In this document: positions 1 to 7,630 of the stretch, one piece after another
Numbering within the stretch: position 1 is the first letter of the stretch
How the letters are laid out: each line of letters begins with the position of its first letter
Assembly (NCBI GenBank): GCA_963169595.1
Contig: CAUJFM010000020.1
Location: 1-25,984, forward strand
DNA: 25,984 nucleotides
Reading direction: 5' to 3'
From: Bacteroidota bacterium
GTDB lineage: Bacteria > Bacteroidota > Bacteroidia > Flavobacteriales_F > PHOS-HE28
Notes under the pieces: model-generated
What the model was told of the DNA's origin: nothing
What the model saw: the letters and a program-made list of their open reading frames with translations, nothing else
The model's database searches: none
Position numbers and translations under genes: made by a program

Positions 1-1563
1 CGGCAGCCCGAAGCTGCGTGCCAGGGCCAGCGGGTCGCGGCCATGGGGCGAGTCGAACCACTTCAGCAGCGCGGGGTCGCGGTCCGGGCCTTCGATGTAG
101 CGGAAGATGTTCCCGCCGCCGTTGTCGATGACGATGACGCGGAGGTGCGCACTGCCATAGGTGTTCCAGAAGGCGTTGCTGTCGTAGAGGAAGGCCACGT
201 CGCCGGTGATCAGCGTGGTGGGCCGTTGCGAGGCATGTGCGGCGCCCACGGCCGTGCTCGTGCAGCCATCGATGCCGCTGGTGCCGCGGTTGCTGAAGAA
301 GCGCAGGCCTTCGCCCCGCTCGAAGAGCTGCACGTACCGGGCCGGCGTGCTGTTGGCCAGGTGCACATCGCTGCCGGGCGGGATGCGCTGCAGGATGCGC
401 TCGAACACAGTGAGGTCGCAGTAGGGGGCCGCCTTCAGGAACTGGTGGTGCTCGGCGGTGGTCTGCCCGTCCACATGTTCCCACATCGCATGGTAGCCGC
501 TTTCCGCGGGCTTCACCTGCGGCGCGATCTGCGCGAAGAAGATCTCCGGGCTCACGGCGATGTCGTGCGTGAGGCTCTGGTAGGTGTCGTAGTGCCGCTG
601 CCCCACATCCACATGCCAGTGCTGCGCAGGCCGCCACGCGCGGAACAGCGTTTTCACACGCTTGCTCACGACCGCACCGCCGAAGGTGATGAGGATGTCC
701 GGCGCGAGCTCATTTCCCGAGCGTGGCGCACCCGCCTCGCCGTTCGCGGGCATGGGCACCGCCTCGATCACCCGGTCGATGCAGTTGATGAACGCGGGAT
801 GGTCCAAGTTGGACGTGGTCTCCGTGAGCACTGCGCATTGCGGCAGGGACGCCAGCTGCACCAGCTGTTCCCGGAGTCCCTTGCTCCAGACGCCCTGCCC
901 GGCCAGGATGAGCACCTTGCGCGCCGTGGAGACCTGCTGGATCAGCCAGCGGGCGTGCTCGGGCAGGATGAACGATTCCGTCATCACCTGGGCGATGCGG
1001 CGTGTCGGGGCCTGCGGTGGTGGCGCCTGTCCGTACAGCGGTTCCGCAAAGGGGACGTTCACGTGCACGGGCCCGGGCACGGGCAGGAGGGTGGCGTCGA
1101 TGGCCTCGTTGATGAGGCGGCCGCAATGCCAGCGGGCCAGTTCATCGGCCATCAGGCGCGGCAGCTGCACGCTCTTCCGCATGTGCAGGGCCAGCACGCC
1201 CTGCTGACGGATGGCCTGTCCTTCGCCCTGGTCCACCCATTCCTCCGGACGGTCGGCGGTGATCACCAGCAGCGGGATGCGCTGGTAGTAGGCTTCGGCG
1301 ATGGCCGGGCCGTAGTTCAGCACCGCACTGCCACTGGTGCAGATCAGGGCAACGGGCTCGTGCAGTTGCTGGGCCATGCCCATGGCGAAGAAGGCCGCAC
1401 TGCGTTCGTCGATGACCTGCAGGCAGGTGATGCCTTCCTGGGCATTGAAGGCCACCACCAGCGGAGCGCTGCGTGAACCGGGACTGATGACGGCATGGCG
1501 CACGCCTTTCTCGGCGCAGAGCCGGGCCAGCTCGGCGGCGGCCAGGTGATCGCTGGTGGACAT
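1..1563 (-). CDS. menD: MenD, SEPHCHC synthase (partial, C-terminus beyond left edge)
   Basis: Thiamine-diphosphate enzyme joining 2-oxoglutarate to isochorismate to give SEPHCHC, an early committed step of menaquinone synthesis in the cytoplasm. The reading frame is open from an ATG at 1563 to position 1 (521 codons); family members have about 550-600 residues, so only the last few dozen are missing. The N-terminal pyrimidine-binding domain is clear: HAVISPGSRSAPLVVAF, then the QVIDERSAAFFAMG stretch with its conserved Glu, then ICTSGSAVLNYGPAIAEAYY. The C-terminal cofactor site is seen as GDVAFLYDSNAF (the GDxxFxxxxN metal/ThDP motif). It starts 14 bp after the menF stop codon on the same strand, so menI-menF-menD is probably one transcript. 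Identification is from motif recognition and context. Confidence 0.95.
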   Translation of the reverse strand, partial: MSTSDHLAAAELARLCAEKGVRHAVISPGSRSAPLVVAFNAQEGITCLQVIDERSAAFFAMGMAQQLHEPVALICTSGSAVLNYGPAIAEAYYQRIPLLVITADRPEEWVDQGEGQAIRQQGVLALHMRKSVQLPRLMADELARWHCGRLINEAIDATLLPVPGPVHVNVPFAEPLYGQAPPPQAPTRRIAQVMTESFILPEHARWLIQQVSTARKVLILAGQGVWSKGLREQLVQLASLPQCAVLTETTSNLDHPAFINCIDRVIEAVPMPANGEAGAPRSGNELAPDILITFGGAVVSKRVKTLFRAWRPAQHWHVDVGQRHYDTYQSLTHDIAVSPEIFFAQIAPQVKPAESGYHAMWEHVDGQTTAEHHQFLKAAPYCDLTVFERILQRIPPGSDVHLANSTPARYVQLFERGEGLRFFSNRGTSGIDGCTSTAVGAAHASQRPTTLITGDVAFLYDSNAFWNTYGSAHLRVIVIDNGGGNIFRYIEGPDRDPALLKWFDSPHGRDPLALARSFGLP

Positions 1564-1577
1564 GGGAAGGCGCGAAG

Positions 1578-2648
1578 TTACCCCGGCTGCCGCAGTGCAT
1601 CGATCAACCTCGACCAGCTGCCCGCCTTGCGCTCCACCTCATCGCATTCGCTGACCGGGTCCGAGCCGACCGTGATCCCGGCGCCCACATGCAGCAAGGC
1701 GTGGCCCTGGTGCAGCTCCATGCACCGGATGTTCACGAACAGGTCGGCACGGCCGGGCTCCACGGGACCCCAGTAGCCGGCATAGAGCCCGCGGTCCCGG
1801 GGCTCCAGCTGGTCGATGAGGTCCAGGGCCAGCAGGCGCGGGGTGCCGCCCACCGCCGGGGTCGGATGCAGGGCGTGGGCCAGTTGCATGGCCTCGATGC
1901 CTGCGGCGATGCCGGTCACCTGGGTATGCAGATGGGCCACGGGGCCGGCCACCCGGGTGCGTGGGCCTTCGGTGCGCAGGTCCCGCACGCCGTGCTCCGC
2001 CAGGGTGTGGGTCACCATCCGGGTCACCAGTTCCTGCTCCTCACGTTCCTTCTGCCCCCAGCCAGTGGCCTGTGCAGGGGCATCCTGGGCCGCCATGGTG
2101 CCGGCCAGGGCATCCACCTCCACCATGCCGTTCCGCAGGGTCAACAAGCGTTCGGGTGAGGCGCCCAGCCAGGTGCCCGTGCGGTCCGTTCGCACCAGGG
2201 TGACGAAGGCGGAGGGCATCTGCCGGACGGCTTCCGCGAACAGGGTCCCAGGTGTGGGGCCGTTCAGGACGATGGGGACGGTCCGGGCAAGCACCACCTT
2301 GTCCAACCGGCCGCTGCGGATGGACCGGGTGGCCTCTTCGACCGCTGTCCGGTATCCCTCGTGATCAAGGCCGGGCAGCGGCTCCTTGGCCGGAACGTCG
2401 CGGTGGCCCACTCCATCGAACGAGCCCCCCTCGCCGTCCAACGCGATTATCAGGTCGGGTCGGATGCAGGCCACGGGATCGCGGTCCGTTCGGAAGGGCG
2501 CCACGATGAACGAGCGCTCCCCGGGCGTTGGTGGTCCAAGGTCGGGGTCGTGCTGAACGTAGGCCAGGACGGGGCCGCCCGGCAGGCGGAAGGCCGCGAA
2601 GGTGGCGTTGCGCCGCAGCAATTCGTCGATCCCGTGGGCCAGGCTCAC
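1578..2648 (-). CDS. menF: MenF-type isochorismate synthase
   Basis: Chorismate-utilising enzyme converting chorismate to isochorismate, the first step of menaquinone synthesis. The C-terminal chorismate-binding domain is complete: LDKVVLARTV, TWLGASPERLL, LAGTMAAQD, the EEQELVTRMV helix, HLHTQVTG, LHPTPAVGGTPR, LYAGYWGPVEPG, and the metal-binding region VGAGITVGSDPVSECDEVE. The start chosen is a GTG at 2648 whose last two bases belong to the TGA stop of the preceding thioesterase gene (GTGA overlap), giving 356 residues. In-frame ATGs at 2681 (367 residues) and 2726 (382 residues) are alternatives and would only lengthen a poorly conserved N-terminus. EntC-type proteins share the fold, but the menI and menD neighbours argue for the menaquinone role. 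No siderophore gene is seen. Confidence 0.93.
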   Translation of the reverse strand: MSLAHGIDELLRRNATFAAFRLPGGPVLAYVQHDPDLGPPTPGERSFIVAPFRTDRDPVACIRPDLIIALDGEGGSFDGVGHRDVPAKEPLPGLDHEGYRTAVEEATRSIRSGRLDKVVLARTVPIVLNGPTPGTLFAEAVRQMPSAFVTLVRTDRTGTWLGASPERLLTLRNGMVEVDALAGTMAAQDAPAQATGWGQKEREEQELVTRMVTHTLAEHGVRDLRTEGPRTRVAGPVAHLHTQVTGIAAGIEAMQLAHALHPTPAVGGTPRLLALDLIDQLEPRDRGLYAGYWGPVEPGRADLFVNIRCMELHQGHALLHVGAGITVGSDPVSECDEVERKAGSWSRLIDALRQPG

Positions 2649-3064
2649 CGGCGGTCGATCACAAGGTTCGTCAGTCGGCATACGGCGCAGAGCTCTCCCG
2701 CCTCGTTCCGCACCCGGATGTCCCACACATGCGTGGTGCGGCCGTGATGCACCAGCTCGCCGGTGGCGGTCACGGTGCCGTTGCGCACACCTTTCAGGTG
2801 ATTGGCGCTCACCTCGATACCGACCACGCCCTGCCTGTTAAGGTCCACCAACAGGGCGGAGGCCATGCTGCCCAGGCTCTCGGCCAGTGCCGCCGTGGCC
2901 CCGCCGTGGAGCAGGCCCATGGGCTGGTGGGTGCGGTGGTCCACCGGCATGGTGGCGCAGAAACGGCCTTCGGGGTCCACGTGGTAGGTGATCCCGAGGT
3001 GGGCCACCAACGTTCCATCACGCAGGGCGTTGGCCCGCTCGCCATGTTCGGGGGTGAAGCGCAT
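2645..3064 (-). CDS. menI: MenI/YdiI-like hotdog thioesterase (DHNA-CoA hydrolase)
   Basis: A 139-residue hotdog-fold acyl-CoA thioesterase expected to hydrolyse 1,4-dihydroxy-2-naphthoyl-CoA in menaquinone synthesis. It resembles E. coli YdiI/MenI along its whole length: ATMPVDHRTHQPMGLLHGGA, then AALAESLGSMAS, GIEVSANHLKG, HVWDIRV and CRLTNLVI. Glu62 in the AESLGS segment sits where the catalytic acid of this subfamily lies, and HGG supplies the usual oxyanion region. The ATG at 3064 is the only Met before residue 39, so the start is firm. A perfect TAACTTTG element ends five bases before this ATG, suggesting a leaderless or near-leaderless mRNA. The stop overlaps the likely GTG start of menF. 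A broader PaaI-type specificity cannot be excluded, but gene order favours MenI. Confidence 0.9.
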   Translation of the reverse strand: MRFTPEHGERANALRDGTLVAHLGITYHVDPEGRFCATMPVDHRTHQPMGLLHGGATAALAESLGSMASALLVDLNRQGVVGIEVSANHLKGVRNGTVTATGELVHHGRTTHVWDIRVRNEAGELCAVCRLTNLVIDRR

Positions 3065-3092
3065 TGGGACAAAGTTACCGTGACCATATTTG
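3064..3092 (+). promoter_or_regulatory. Candidate promoter for the response regulator gene
   Basis: A TTG at 3064-3066, an 18-base spacer and CATATTTG at 3085-3092 (seven of eight positions of TAnnTTTG) lie just ahead of the ATG at 3097. The TTG overlaps the menI start codon region, so the two divergent promoters occupy the same 32 bp. Inferred from consensus only. Confidence 0.4.
3070..3077 (-). promoter_or_regulatory. Candidate -7 promoter element for the menIFD transcript
   Basis: On the minus strand the sequence reads TAACTTTG, a perfect match to the Bacteroidota -7 consensus TAnnTTTG. Only five bases separate it from the menI ATG, so transcription would begin at or next to the start codon. 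No convincing TTG -33 box is seen at the usual spacing. The call rests on the consensus and position alone. Confidence 0.5.
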
Positions 3093-3096
3093 TTGC

Positions 3097-3801
3097 ATGG
3101 AAGCCGGACGGCCAGCGTACAGGGTGCTCCTCGTGGAGGATGAAGCAGCGCTGCGCACCACCTTGAAATTGAACCTTGAGTTGGAGGGGTACGCGGTCAC
3201 CACGGCCGTCACCGGACCGGAGGCGCTGGAACGGCTGCGCGGGGCGCGGTTCGACCTGGTGGTGATGGACGTGATGCTGCCCGGCATGGATGGCTTCGCC
3301 GTGGTGGAGACCATCCGGCTGGAAGGGGATACCACCCCGGTGCTCTTCCTCACCGCCCGGAACGCTCCGGCCGACCGTCTGCGGGGGTTGAAGGCCGGTG
3401 ATGACCACGTGGCCAAGCCCTACGACCTGCCCGAATTGCTGCTGCGCATCGCGAACCTCATCCAGCGCAGCGCCAAGGGCACCACGCCGGCGGTCATCAA
3501 CAGCTACGATTTCGGGGGCAACCACGTCGACTTCATCCGCTACGAGGTGGTGGGGCAGGATGGGCAGCAGCGCACCCTCAGTCAGCGGGAAATGATGTTG
3601 CTCCGGCTGCTCATCGAACGGGAAGGGGAGGTGGTGAGCCGCGAGGAGATCCTGCAGAAGGTCTGGGGCTACAATGTGTTCCCCACCACCCGCACGGTGG
3701 ACAATTTCATCGTGGCCTTCCGCAAGTACTTCGAGCCCGACCCGCGCACCCCACGCTACTTCCATTCCGTCCGCGGGGTGGGCTACAAGTTCACCCCCTG
3801 A
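3097..3801 (+). CDS. OmpR/PhoB-family DNA-binding response regulator (orphan)
   Basis: Cytoplasmic two-component response regulator of 234 residues. The receiver domain (about 8-125) has the acidic pair Glu14-Asp15 in VLLVEDE, the phospho-acceptor Asp58 in LVVMDVMLPGMDG, Thr86 in LFLTAR and Lys107 in VAKPY. The C-terminal winged helix (about 145-234) has LSQREMMLLRLLI, the recognition-helix region TRTVDNFIVAFRKYF and the closing HSVRGVGYKF. The ATG at 3097 is preferred to one at 3064, because the extra 11 residues match nothing in the family and the putative -7 element sits just upstream. No histidine kinase gene lies in the window, so the partner and regulon are unknown. The short divergent gap to menI hints that this regulator might act there, but that is only inference. 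Confidence 0.95.
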   Translation: MEAGRPAYRVLLVEDEAALRTTLKLNLELEGYAVTTAVTGPEALERLRGARFDLVVMDVMLPGMDGFAVVETIRLEGDTTPVLFLTARNAPADRLRGLKAGDDHVAKPYDLPELLLRIANLIQRSAKGTTPAVINSYDFGGNHVDFIRYEVVGQDGQQRTLSQREMMLLRLLIEREGEVVSREEILQKVWGYNVFPTTRTVDNFIVAFRKYFEPDPRTPRYFHSVRGVGYKFTP

Positions 3802-3817
3802 TATTTTTTTTCAGGGG
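3795..3817 (+). terminator. Stem-loop at the stop codon of the response regulator gene
   Basis: CCCCTGA at 3795-3801 pairs with TCAGGGG at 3811-3817 around a nine-base, T-rich loop. The stem includes the TGA stop codon. The T run lies in the loop rather than after the stem, so it is not a standard intrinsic terminator, although the same hairpin may work weakly or block 3' decay. Confidence 0.35.
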
Positions 3818-3910
3818 TAGCGGCAACCCTTTTCACACATCCGCGTCTTCTTTTTACCAGGGCCGATCTTCCTGGCCTTGGCTGGTTCCATTTTCCTTGC
3901 AGGTTCCGCG

Positions 3911-3936
3911 CAGGGGTCCTCTCAAAAGGGCCCCTG
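3911..3936 (+). other. Strong hairpin in the gap before the secreted T9SS protein gene
   Basis: CAGGGGTCCT at 3911-3920 pairs with AGGGCCCCTG at 3927-3936: ten pairs including one G-U, with a six-base loop. No T run follows on either side, so it is not a clear terminator. It lies upstream of the candidate promoter at 3975-4005. It could be a 3' end structure of the upstream transcript, or a protein-binding palindrome. Confidence 0.45.
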
Positions 3937-3974
3937 TTCGGTTCCAGGCCCCCCGTGATCGTCCATAAAAGGGC

Positions 3975-4005
3975 TTGTCCGGAGCGCAACGGTCGTTCTA
4001 TATTG
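3975..4005 (+). promoter_or_regulatory. Candidate promoter for the secreted T9SS cargo gene
   Basis: TTG at 3975-3977, 21 bases, then TATATTG at 3999-4005, which is one T short of TAnnTTTG. The ATG follows 36 bases later at 4042. The spacing is slightly longer than usual, so this is tentative. Confidence 0.35.
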
Positions 4006-4041
4006 CACACTCATTCCCGTGTCCCCCACACCCAGAACACC

Positions 4042-4821
4042 ATGAAACAGTTGTTCACCCGCATCGCCCTGGCCGGCATCCTTGCCCTGGCCGGTTCCGT
4101 TCCCACTGCACTGGCCCAAGGCCGCGTGGACATCGGGCTCTACCGCAATGGGGGCAACCTGGAGGTGCGTGTCCGTCCCGAGGCGGACTTCAATGGCATC
4201 TTCTCCTCGCTGGTCTTCACCATCCGTTGGGACCGCACCAGCGGCGCTTCGTTGGGTGATATGTTGCAGGAGGACCCTGCTCGTCAATACATCCCCATCA
4301 TGCGCTCCGGCAACGTGCGTGAGGCGGGTTCCACGAACTATCAGGTGTACGCCGGTTTCGGCATGTCGCCGCTGAGCTCCCACGCCGCACAATGGCGCGC
4401 CGGGGAGGAGTACGTGATCGCCTCCATTCCGGTCTCGGGCAAGGCCGATTTCGAACTGGTGAACGACGCCTTCACCCAGGAGCCCACGAACAACGCGAAC
4501 TACTACGTCGCCTTGGGCGGTGTGGACAAGACCGGTGTGATCTTCAAGAGCCTGACCTCGGCCGACGAGGACAACGGTGTGCTGATCCAGCCGAACCCCA
4601 CCAACGGCCAGTTCGTGTTCACCTTCAATGTGGCCTCGCCTTCCGACATCACGGTGGATGTGCTGAACAGTCTCGGCCAGTCCATCTACAACGAGCGCCG
4701 CACCGGCTTCGAGGGCACCTTCCGCAAGGAGATGGACCTGTCCGGCCAGAGCACGGGTGCCTACTACCTGCGCATCAAGCGCGGCGAGCAGGTCACCTCG
4801 CACAAGATCGTGTACAAGTAA
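4042..4821 (+). CDS. Secreted protein with Por-type T9SS C-terminal sorting domain
   Basis: A 259-residue exported protein. Residues 1-25 form a signal peptide (hydrophobic stretch ALAGILALAGSVPTALA, cleavage likely after ALA before Gln26). The middle (about 27-175) is probably beta-rich: it begins VDIGLYRNGGNLEVRVRP and contains SLVFTIRWD, which faintly recalls cohesin-like beta sandwiches, but I cannot assign a family. From about 180 to the end is a type A sorting tail: IQPNPTNGQFVFTF, VLNSLGQSIYN, LSGQSTGAYYLRI and the terminal SHKIVYK. This tail directs passage through the type IX secretion system and surface anchoring or release. The ATG at 4042 is chosen because the signal peptide begins there; upstream in-frame residues are not signal-like. 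It stands alone between a candidate promoter and a terminator. Confidence 0.88.
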   Translation: MKQLFTRIALAGILALAGSVPTALAQGRVDIGLYRNGGNLEVRVRPEADFNGIFSSLVFTIRWDRTSGASLGDMLQEDPARQYIPIMRSGNVREAGSTNYQVYAGFGMSPLSSHAAQWRAGEEYVIASIPVSGKADFELVNDAFTQEPTNNANYYVALGGVDKTGVIFKSLTSADEDNGVLIQPNPTNGQFVFTFNVASPSDITVDVLNSLGQSIYNERRTGFEGTFRKEMDLSGQSTGAYYLRIKRGEQVTSHKIVYK

Positions 4822-4842
4822 GCCTCACCAACGAGGTTCGTG

Positions 4843-4876
4843 AGCGGGGAGGCCATCGGTCTCCCCGCTTGCTTTT
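4843..4876 (+). terminator. Intrinsic terminator between convergent genes
   Basis: AGCGGGGAG at 4843-4851 pairs perfectly with CTCCCCGCT at 4861-4869. The nine bases between them can add CC-GG and one G-U pair, leaving a three-base loop. TGCTTTT follows at 4870-4876. It ends the plus-strand transcript just at the stop codon of the convergent addB-like gene, and on the opposite strand it may also act weakly. Confidence 0.75.
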
Positions 4877-7608
4877 CAGGCCACACAGCAGGTGCAATAG
4901 GGGCTGTCCGGGTCGTGCACCAGCGGCTGCTCCGGGTCCAGCACTTCACGCACCAGCTCGGCGATCAGGCCACCGATGGCCGGCAGCATGGAACGGTCCA
5001 GCAGGTCGTTCCCACCAACGCGCAGGTACAGGCCTTCCGAGCGGGAGGCCTTCTGCATGGGCAGGATACCGGCCTTCACCCCGCGCTCTTCGGGGTGGGT
5101 GGTGAGGTACATCCACGCGTAGACGAGCAATTGCAGGGCGTAGCGGTGCTTGGGCTGAAGGTGATGCCGCTCCAGCCCGGGGAGGCCCAGGTCGGCCTCG
5201 GGCACCGAGCCCGTCTTGATGTCGAGGATGTGGGTCATGCCCTCACGTCGGTCGATCCGGTCGCAACGGCCGCGCAGGCGCACTCCTTCCACCAGTTCGG
5301 CGGAGAGGTCATGTTCCACGGCCAGGGGGATGATGTGCGCCCCGGCATCGATGCGCTCGGCCTCCGCCAGGAGATGGTCGCCCGTGGCTTTCGCGGCCAT
5401 GTCGATGCGCAGGCGGAAATGCCCATGCTGCAGCACGTCCATGGGGAAGTCGCGTGCAAGGCGTGCCATCAAGCCATCGCGCATGCCCGTGGCCCATTCC
5501 CGCAGGTCCTCCGGTGTCAGCGGCTGACCGATGCGTTGTGTGATCAGGTCCTGGAGCACGCCATGCACCGCATCGCCCAGCACATCGCTGCCCAGTTTGT
5601 GGTCCACCTCCTCCGGGGGACGAAGGCGTAGCACCTGGGTGAAGTGGAAGTCCAAGGGGCACCGTAACCAGGTGCCAAGGGCGGAAGGGGAGAAGCCACG
5701 GGCCGCCAATTCGCGCAGACGGGCCAGCAGGGCCGCGTCCTTGGACACCTGCAGCACCGGGGCGTGCCGGGGGGCAAAGCGGGTGGGTACCTGCCTGGGT
5801 TCCACGGTGGTGCGGGAGACCGGTGCCAGCTCATGGGTCCATTGGGCCAGGAAGCGGGAGGGTTGGTCGCCTTCGCTCGCGCCGCCCTGGTCGGACACGG
5901 CCGTGAGCACCTTCGTCTGATGCAGCAGCCGGTAGGTGTGATAGGCGGTGATGGCCTCGGTGTCCGCCCGCAACGGCAGCCGGTACGTGCGCCGGATGTC
6001 GAAGGGGATGAAGCTCTGCTGCACGGAGGACTGGGGCAGGGTGCCTTCGTTCGCGCCGAGCAGCAGGATGTGCTCCAGGTCGATGGACCGTGTTTCCAGG
6101 AAGCCCATGATCTGCAGGCCGTCCAAGGCTTCACCGAAGAAGCCGATCTGCTCGTTGCGCACCAGCCGCTCGCGGGCACGTGCGTAGGACCGCACATCCG
6201 GCAGCACGATACCCGATCGCTCCAGCGCCTGGTGCAGCCGTTGCTGCATGCGCGCCATCCGGAAGAGCTGTTCCTCCAGCAGCGCTTCGCTCCCATGCAC
6301 TGACCGAGCCCACCGAAGCAGTTCAGTGATGCGTTCCCCGATGAGCCGTGTATCCACCTCGATCGGGGTCAGGGCGGCGGCCATTCCCTCGGGAACGACA
6401 TGGCTGACATCACCATAGAGATTCAGCAGACGGTCGGCCGTGATACGCGGTCGCTGCAGGTCCATCATGGCCGCGACCACGGATCGGGTGATCTCCCCTT
6501 GGTGCAGCGCCCCGTGTTGCAGCAGTCGCCGGATGTCCTCCACCCGGTAAAGTCCGTTGACGGCCGGGGCATGCAGGTCCAGGAAGGCGTCCACCAACCC
6601 GTTCACGGCGAGCTGGGTCACTGGTACGCCCATGGTCACGTTCGCCGGTCCAAGGTCGGCGGGCAGGGCTTCCAGCAAGGGGGTGAGCAGGTCCTCGTCG
6701 GCCAGCACCACGGCGGTCCGTTCGCGTTCCTCGGGGGGCAGCTCGGCGAGGTATTGCGCGGCAAAGCGTGCCTGGCTGGTGCGGTCGGGCACCATCACGG
6801 TGCGGATCGAGCGTTCCTGTTCGCGCACCATCCGCACCGGGGGGAGCACACCGGGGCCGAGGTCCTGCATGGAACGACGCAGGAACCGGCCGGCCTCATG
6901 GGCGGTATCGTCCAGGTAATAATGGTCGGCGTCCCAGGCCACCTGGGCGGCCCCGTTCTTCATCAGGGTCCGGAGCACTTGGGTGGTCGCCGGGTCCAGC
7001 GCATTGAGGCCGGCGAACCAAGTGGTGGCCCAGGGCAGCGCATCGCGAAGCGGACGCTCGGCGGCCTGGCGTGCGATCCACCCCGAGGTGCCCATGCCGC
7101 GCGCGGTCATCAGTTCGATGAGCTTCCGGTGCAGGGCGCCCGTGGCCTGCCAGTGGTCCAGGGCACGGCGCTGGCCCTGGCTCAGGTCATCGCCGAGGTG
7201 GGTGAAGCTCCAGTCCTCGATGGCCTGGTAGGCACGCAGGTCGCGGTACAGGTCGTCCAGGTCCAGCAGGTGCGCGTCCGCCTCGCTCATGTCGCGGAGC
7301 ACGATGGGCGCCCATTGCAGGAACTGGTCCAGCGGTTCCGAACGTTCACCGGTGAGTTGCCGATGGGCTTCATACAGCAGCAGCAGGGCCTCCATGGTAC
7401 CCAACTGCCGGAGGTCGGTGAAGCGTTGCATCCAGCCCCCCATGTCCAGGATCTCCGGGCTCCAGATGGTGGTGCCGGCCGCTTGGGCGAGGTACCTTCG
7501 CAGGTGAAGGCCCGCCCGTTGTCCCGGAAGCACCACGGCCACACCGGTCAGATCGGTGCCGTGGCGGTCCAGCAAGGCGCGGGCAAGTCGTTCGAGGAAA
7601 TGGCTCAT
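4876..7608 (-). CDS. addB: AddB-like PD-(D/E)XK nuclease / inactive helicase subunit
   Basis: A 910-residue protein that should pair with the AddA-like helicase-nuclease encoded at 12413-15529, processing double-strand DNA ends for RecA-dependent repair. The N-terminal half has a degraded helicase fold without a recognisable Walker A motif (VVLPGQRAGLHLRRYL stands in that place), and LLLGANEGTLPQSS is a typical AddB-like segment. The C-terminal nuclease domain (about 635-910) has FSPSALGTWLRCPLDF, then GDAVHGVL, GRCDRID, DIKTG near residue 796 and YALQLLVYAWMY, that is, a full PD-(D/E)XK set. The C-terminus ends in a short Cys cluster, YCTCCVA, where AddB iron-sulfur cysteines usually lie, but the last cysteine of the usual spacing is absent. 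A TATCTTCC element lies 12 bases before the ATG. Confidence 0.88.
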   Translation of the reverse strand: MSHFLERLARALLDRHGTDLTGVAVVLPGQRAGLHLRRYLAQAAGTTIWSPEILDMGGWMQRFTDLRQLGTMEALLLLYEAHRQLTGERSEPLDQFLQWAPIVLRDMSEADAHLLDLDDLYRDLRAYQAIEDWSFTHLGDDLSQGQRRALDHWQATGALHRKLIELMTARGMGTSGWIARQAAERPLRDALPWATTWFAGLNALDPATTQVLRTLMKNGAAQVAWDADHYYLDDTAHEAGRFLRRSMQDLGPGVLPPVRMVREQERSIRTVMVPDRTSQARFAAQYLAELPPEERERTAVVLADEDLLTPLLEALPADLGPANVTMGVPVTQLAVNGLVDAFLDLHAPAVNGLYRVEDIRRLLQHGALHQGEITRSVVAAMMDLQRPRITADRLLNLYGDVSHVVPEGMAAALTPIEVDTRLIGERITELLRWARSVHGSEALLEEQLFRMARMQQRLHQALERSGIVLPDVRSYARARERLVRNEQIGFFGEALDGLQIMGFLETRSIDLEHILLLGANEGTLPQSSVQQSFIPFDIRRTYRLPLRADTEAITAYHTYRLLHQTKVLTAVSDQGGASEGDQPSRFLAQWTHELAPVSRTTVEPRQVPTRFAPRHAPVLQVSKDAALLARLRELAARGFSPSALGTWLRCPLDFHFTQVLRLRPPEEVDHKLGSDVLGDAVHGVLQDLITQRIGQPLTPEDLREWATGMRDGLMARLARDFPMDVLQHGHFRLRIDMAAKATGDHLLAEAERIDAGAHIIPLAVEHDLSAELVEGVRLRGRCDRIDRREGMTHILDIKTGSVPEADLGLPGLERHHLQPKHRYALQLLVYAWMYLTTHPEERGVKAGILPMQKASRSEGLYLRVGGNDLLDRSMLPAIGGLIAELVREVLDPEQPLVHDPDSPYCTCCVA

Positions 7609-7630
7609 GGTAGACAGGGCGGAAGATAGA

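Noticed and set aside
43..1476. Long plus-strand open frame opposite menD
   Set aside because: It is the antisense shadow of menD in GC-rich DNA; its translation is low-complexity and the minus strand has complete MenD motifs.
1578..2648. Siderophore (EntC) or salicylate synthase instead of MenF
   Set aside because: Adjacent menI and menD and the absence of siderophore genes make the menaquinone role the simplest reading.
2809..3765. 318-codon minus-strand frame across the response regulator
   Set aside because: It is a shadow of the regulator and overlaps menI in another frame; the regulator's motifs are complete on the plus strand.
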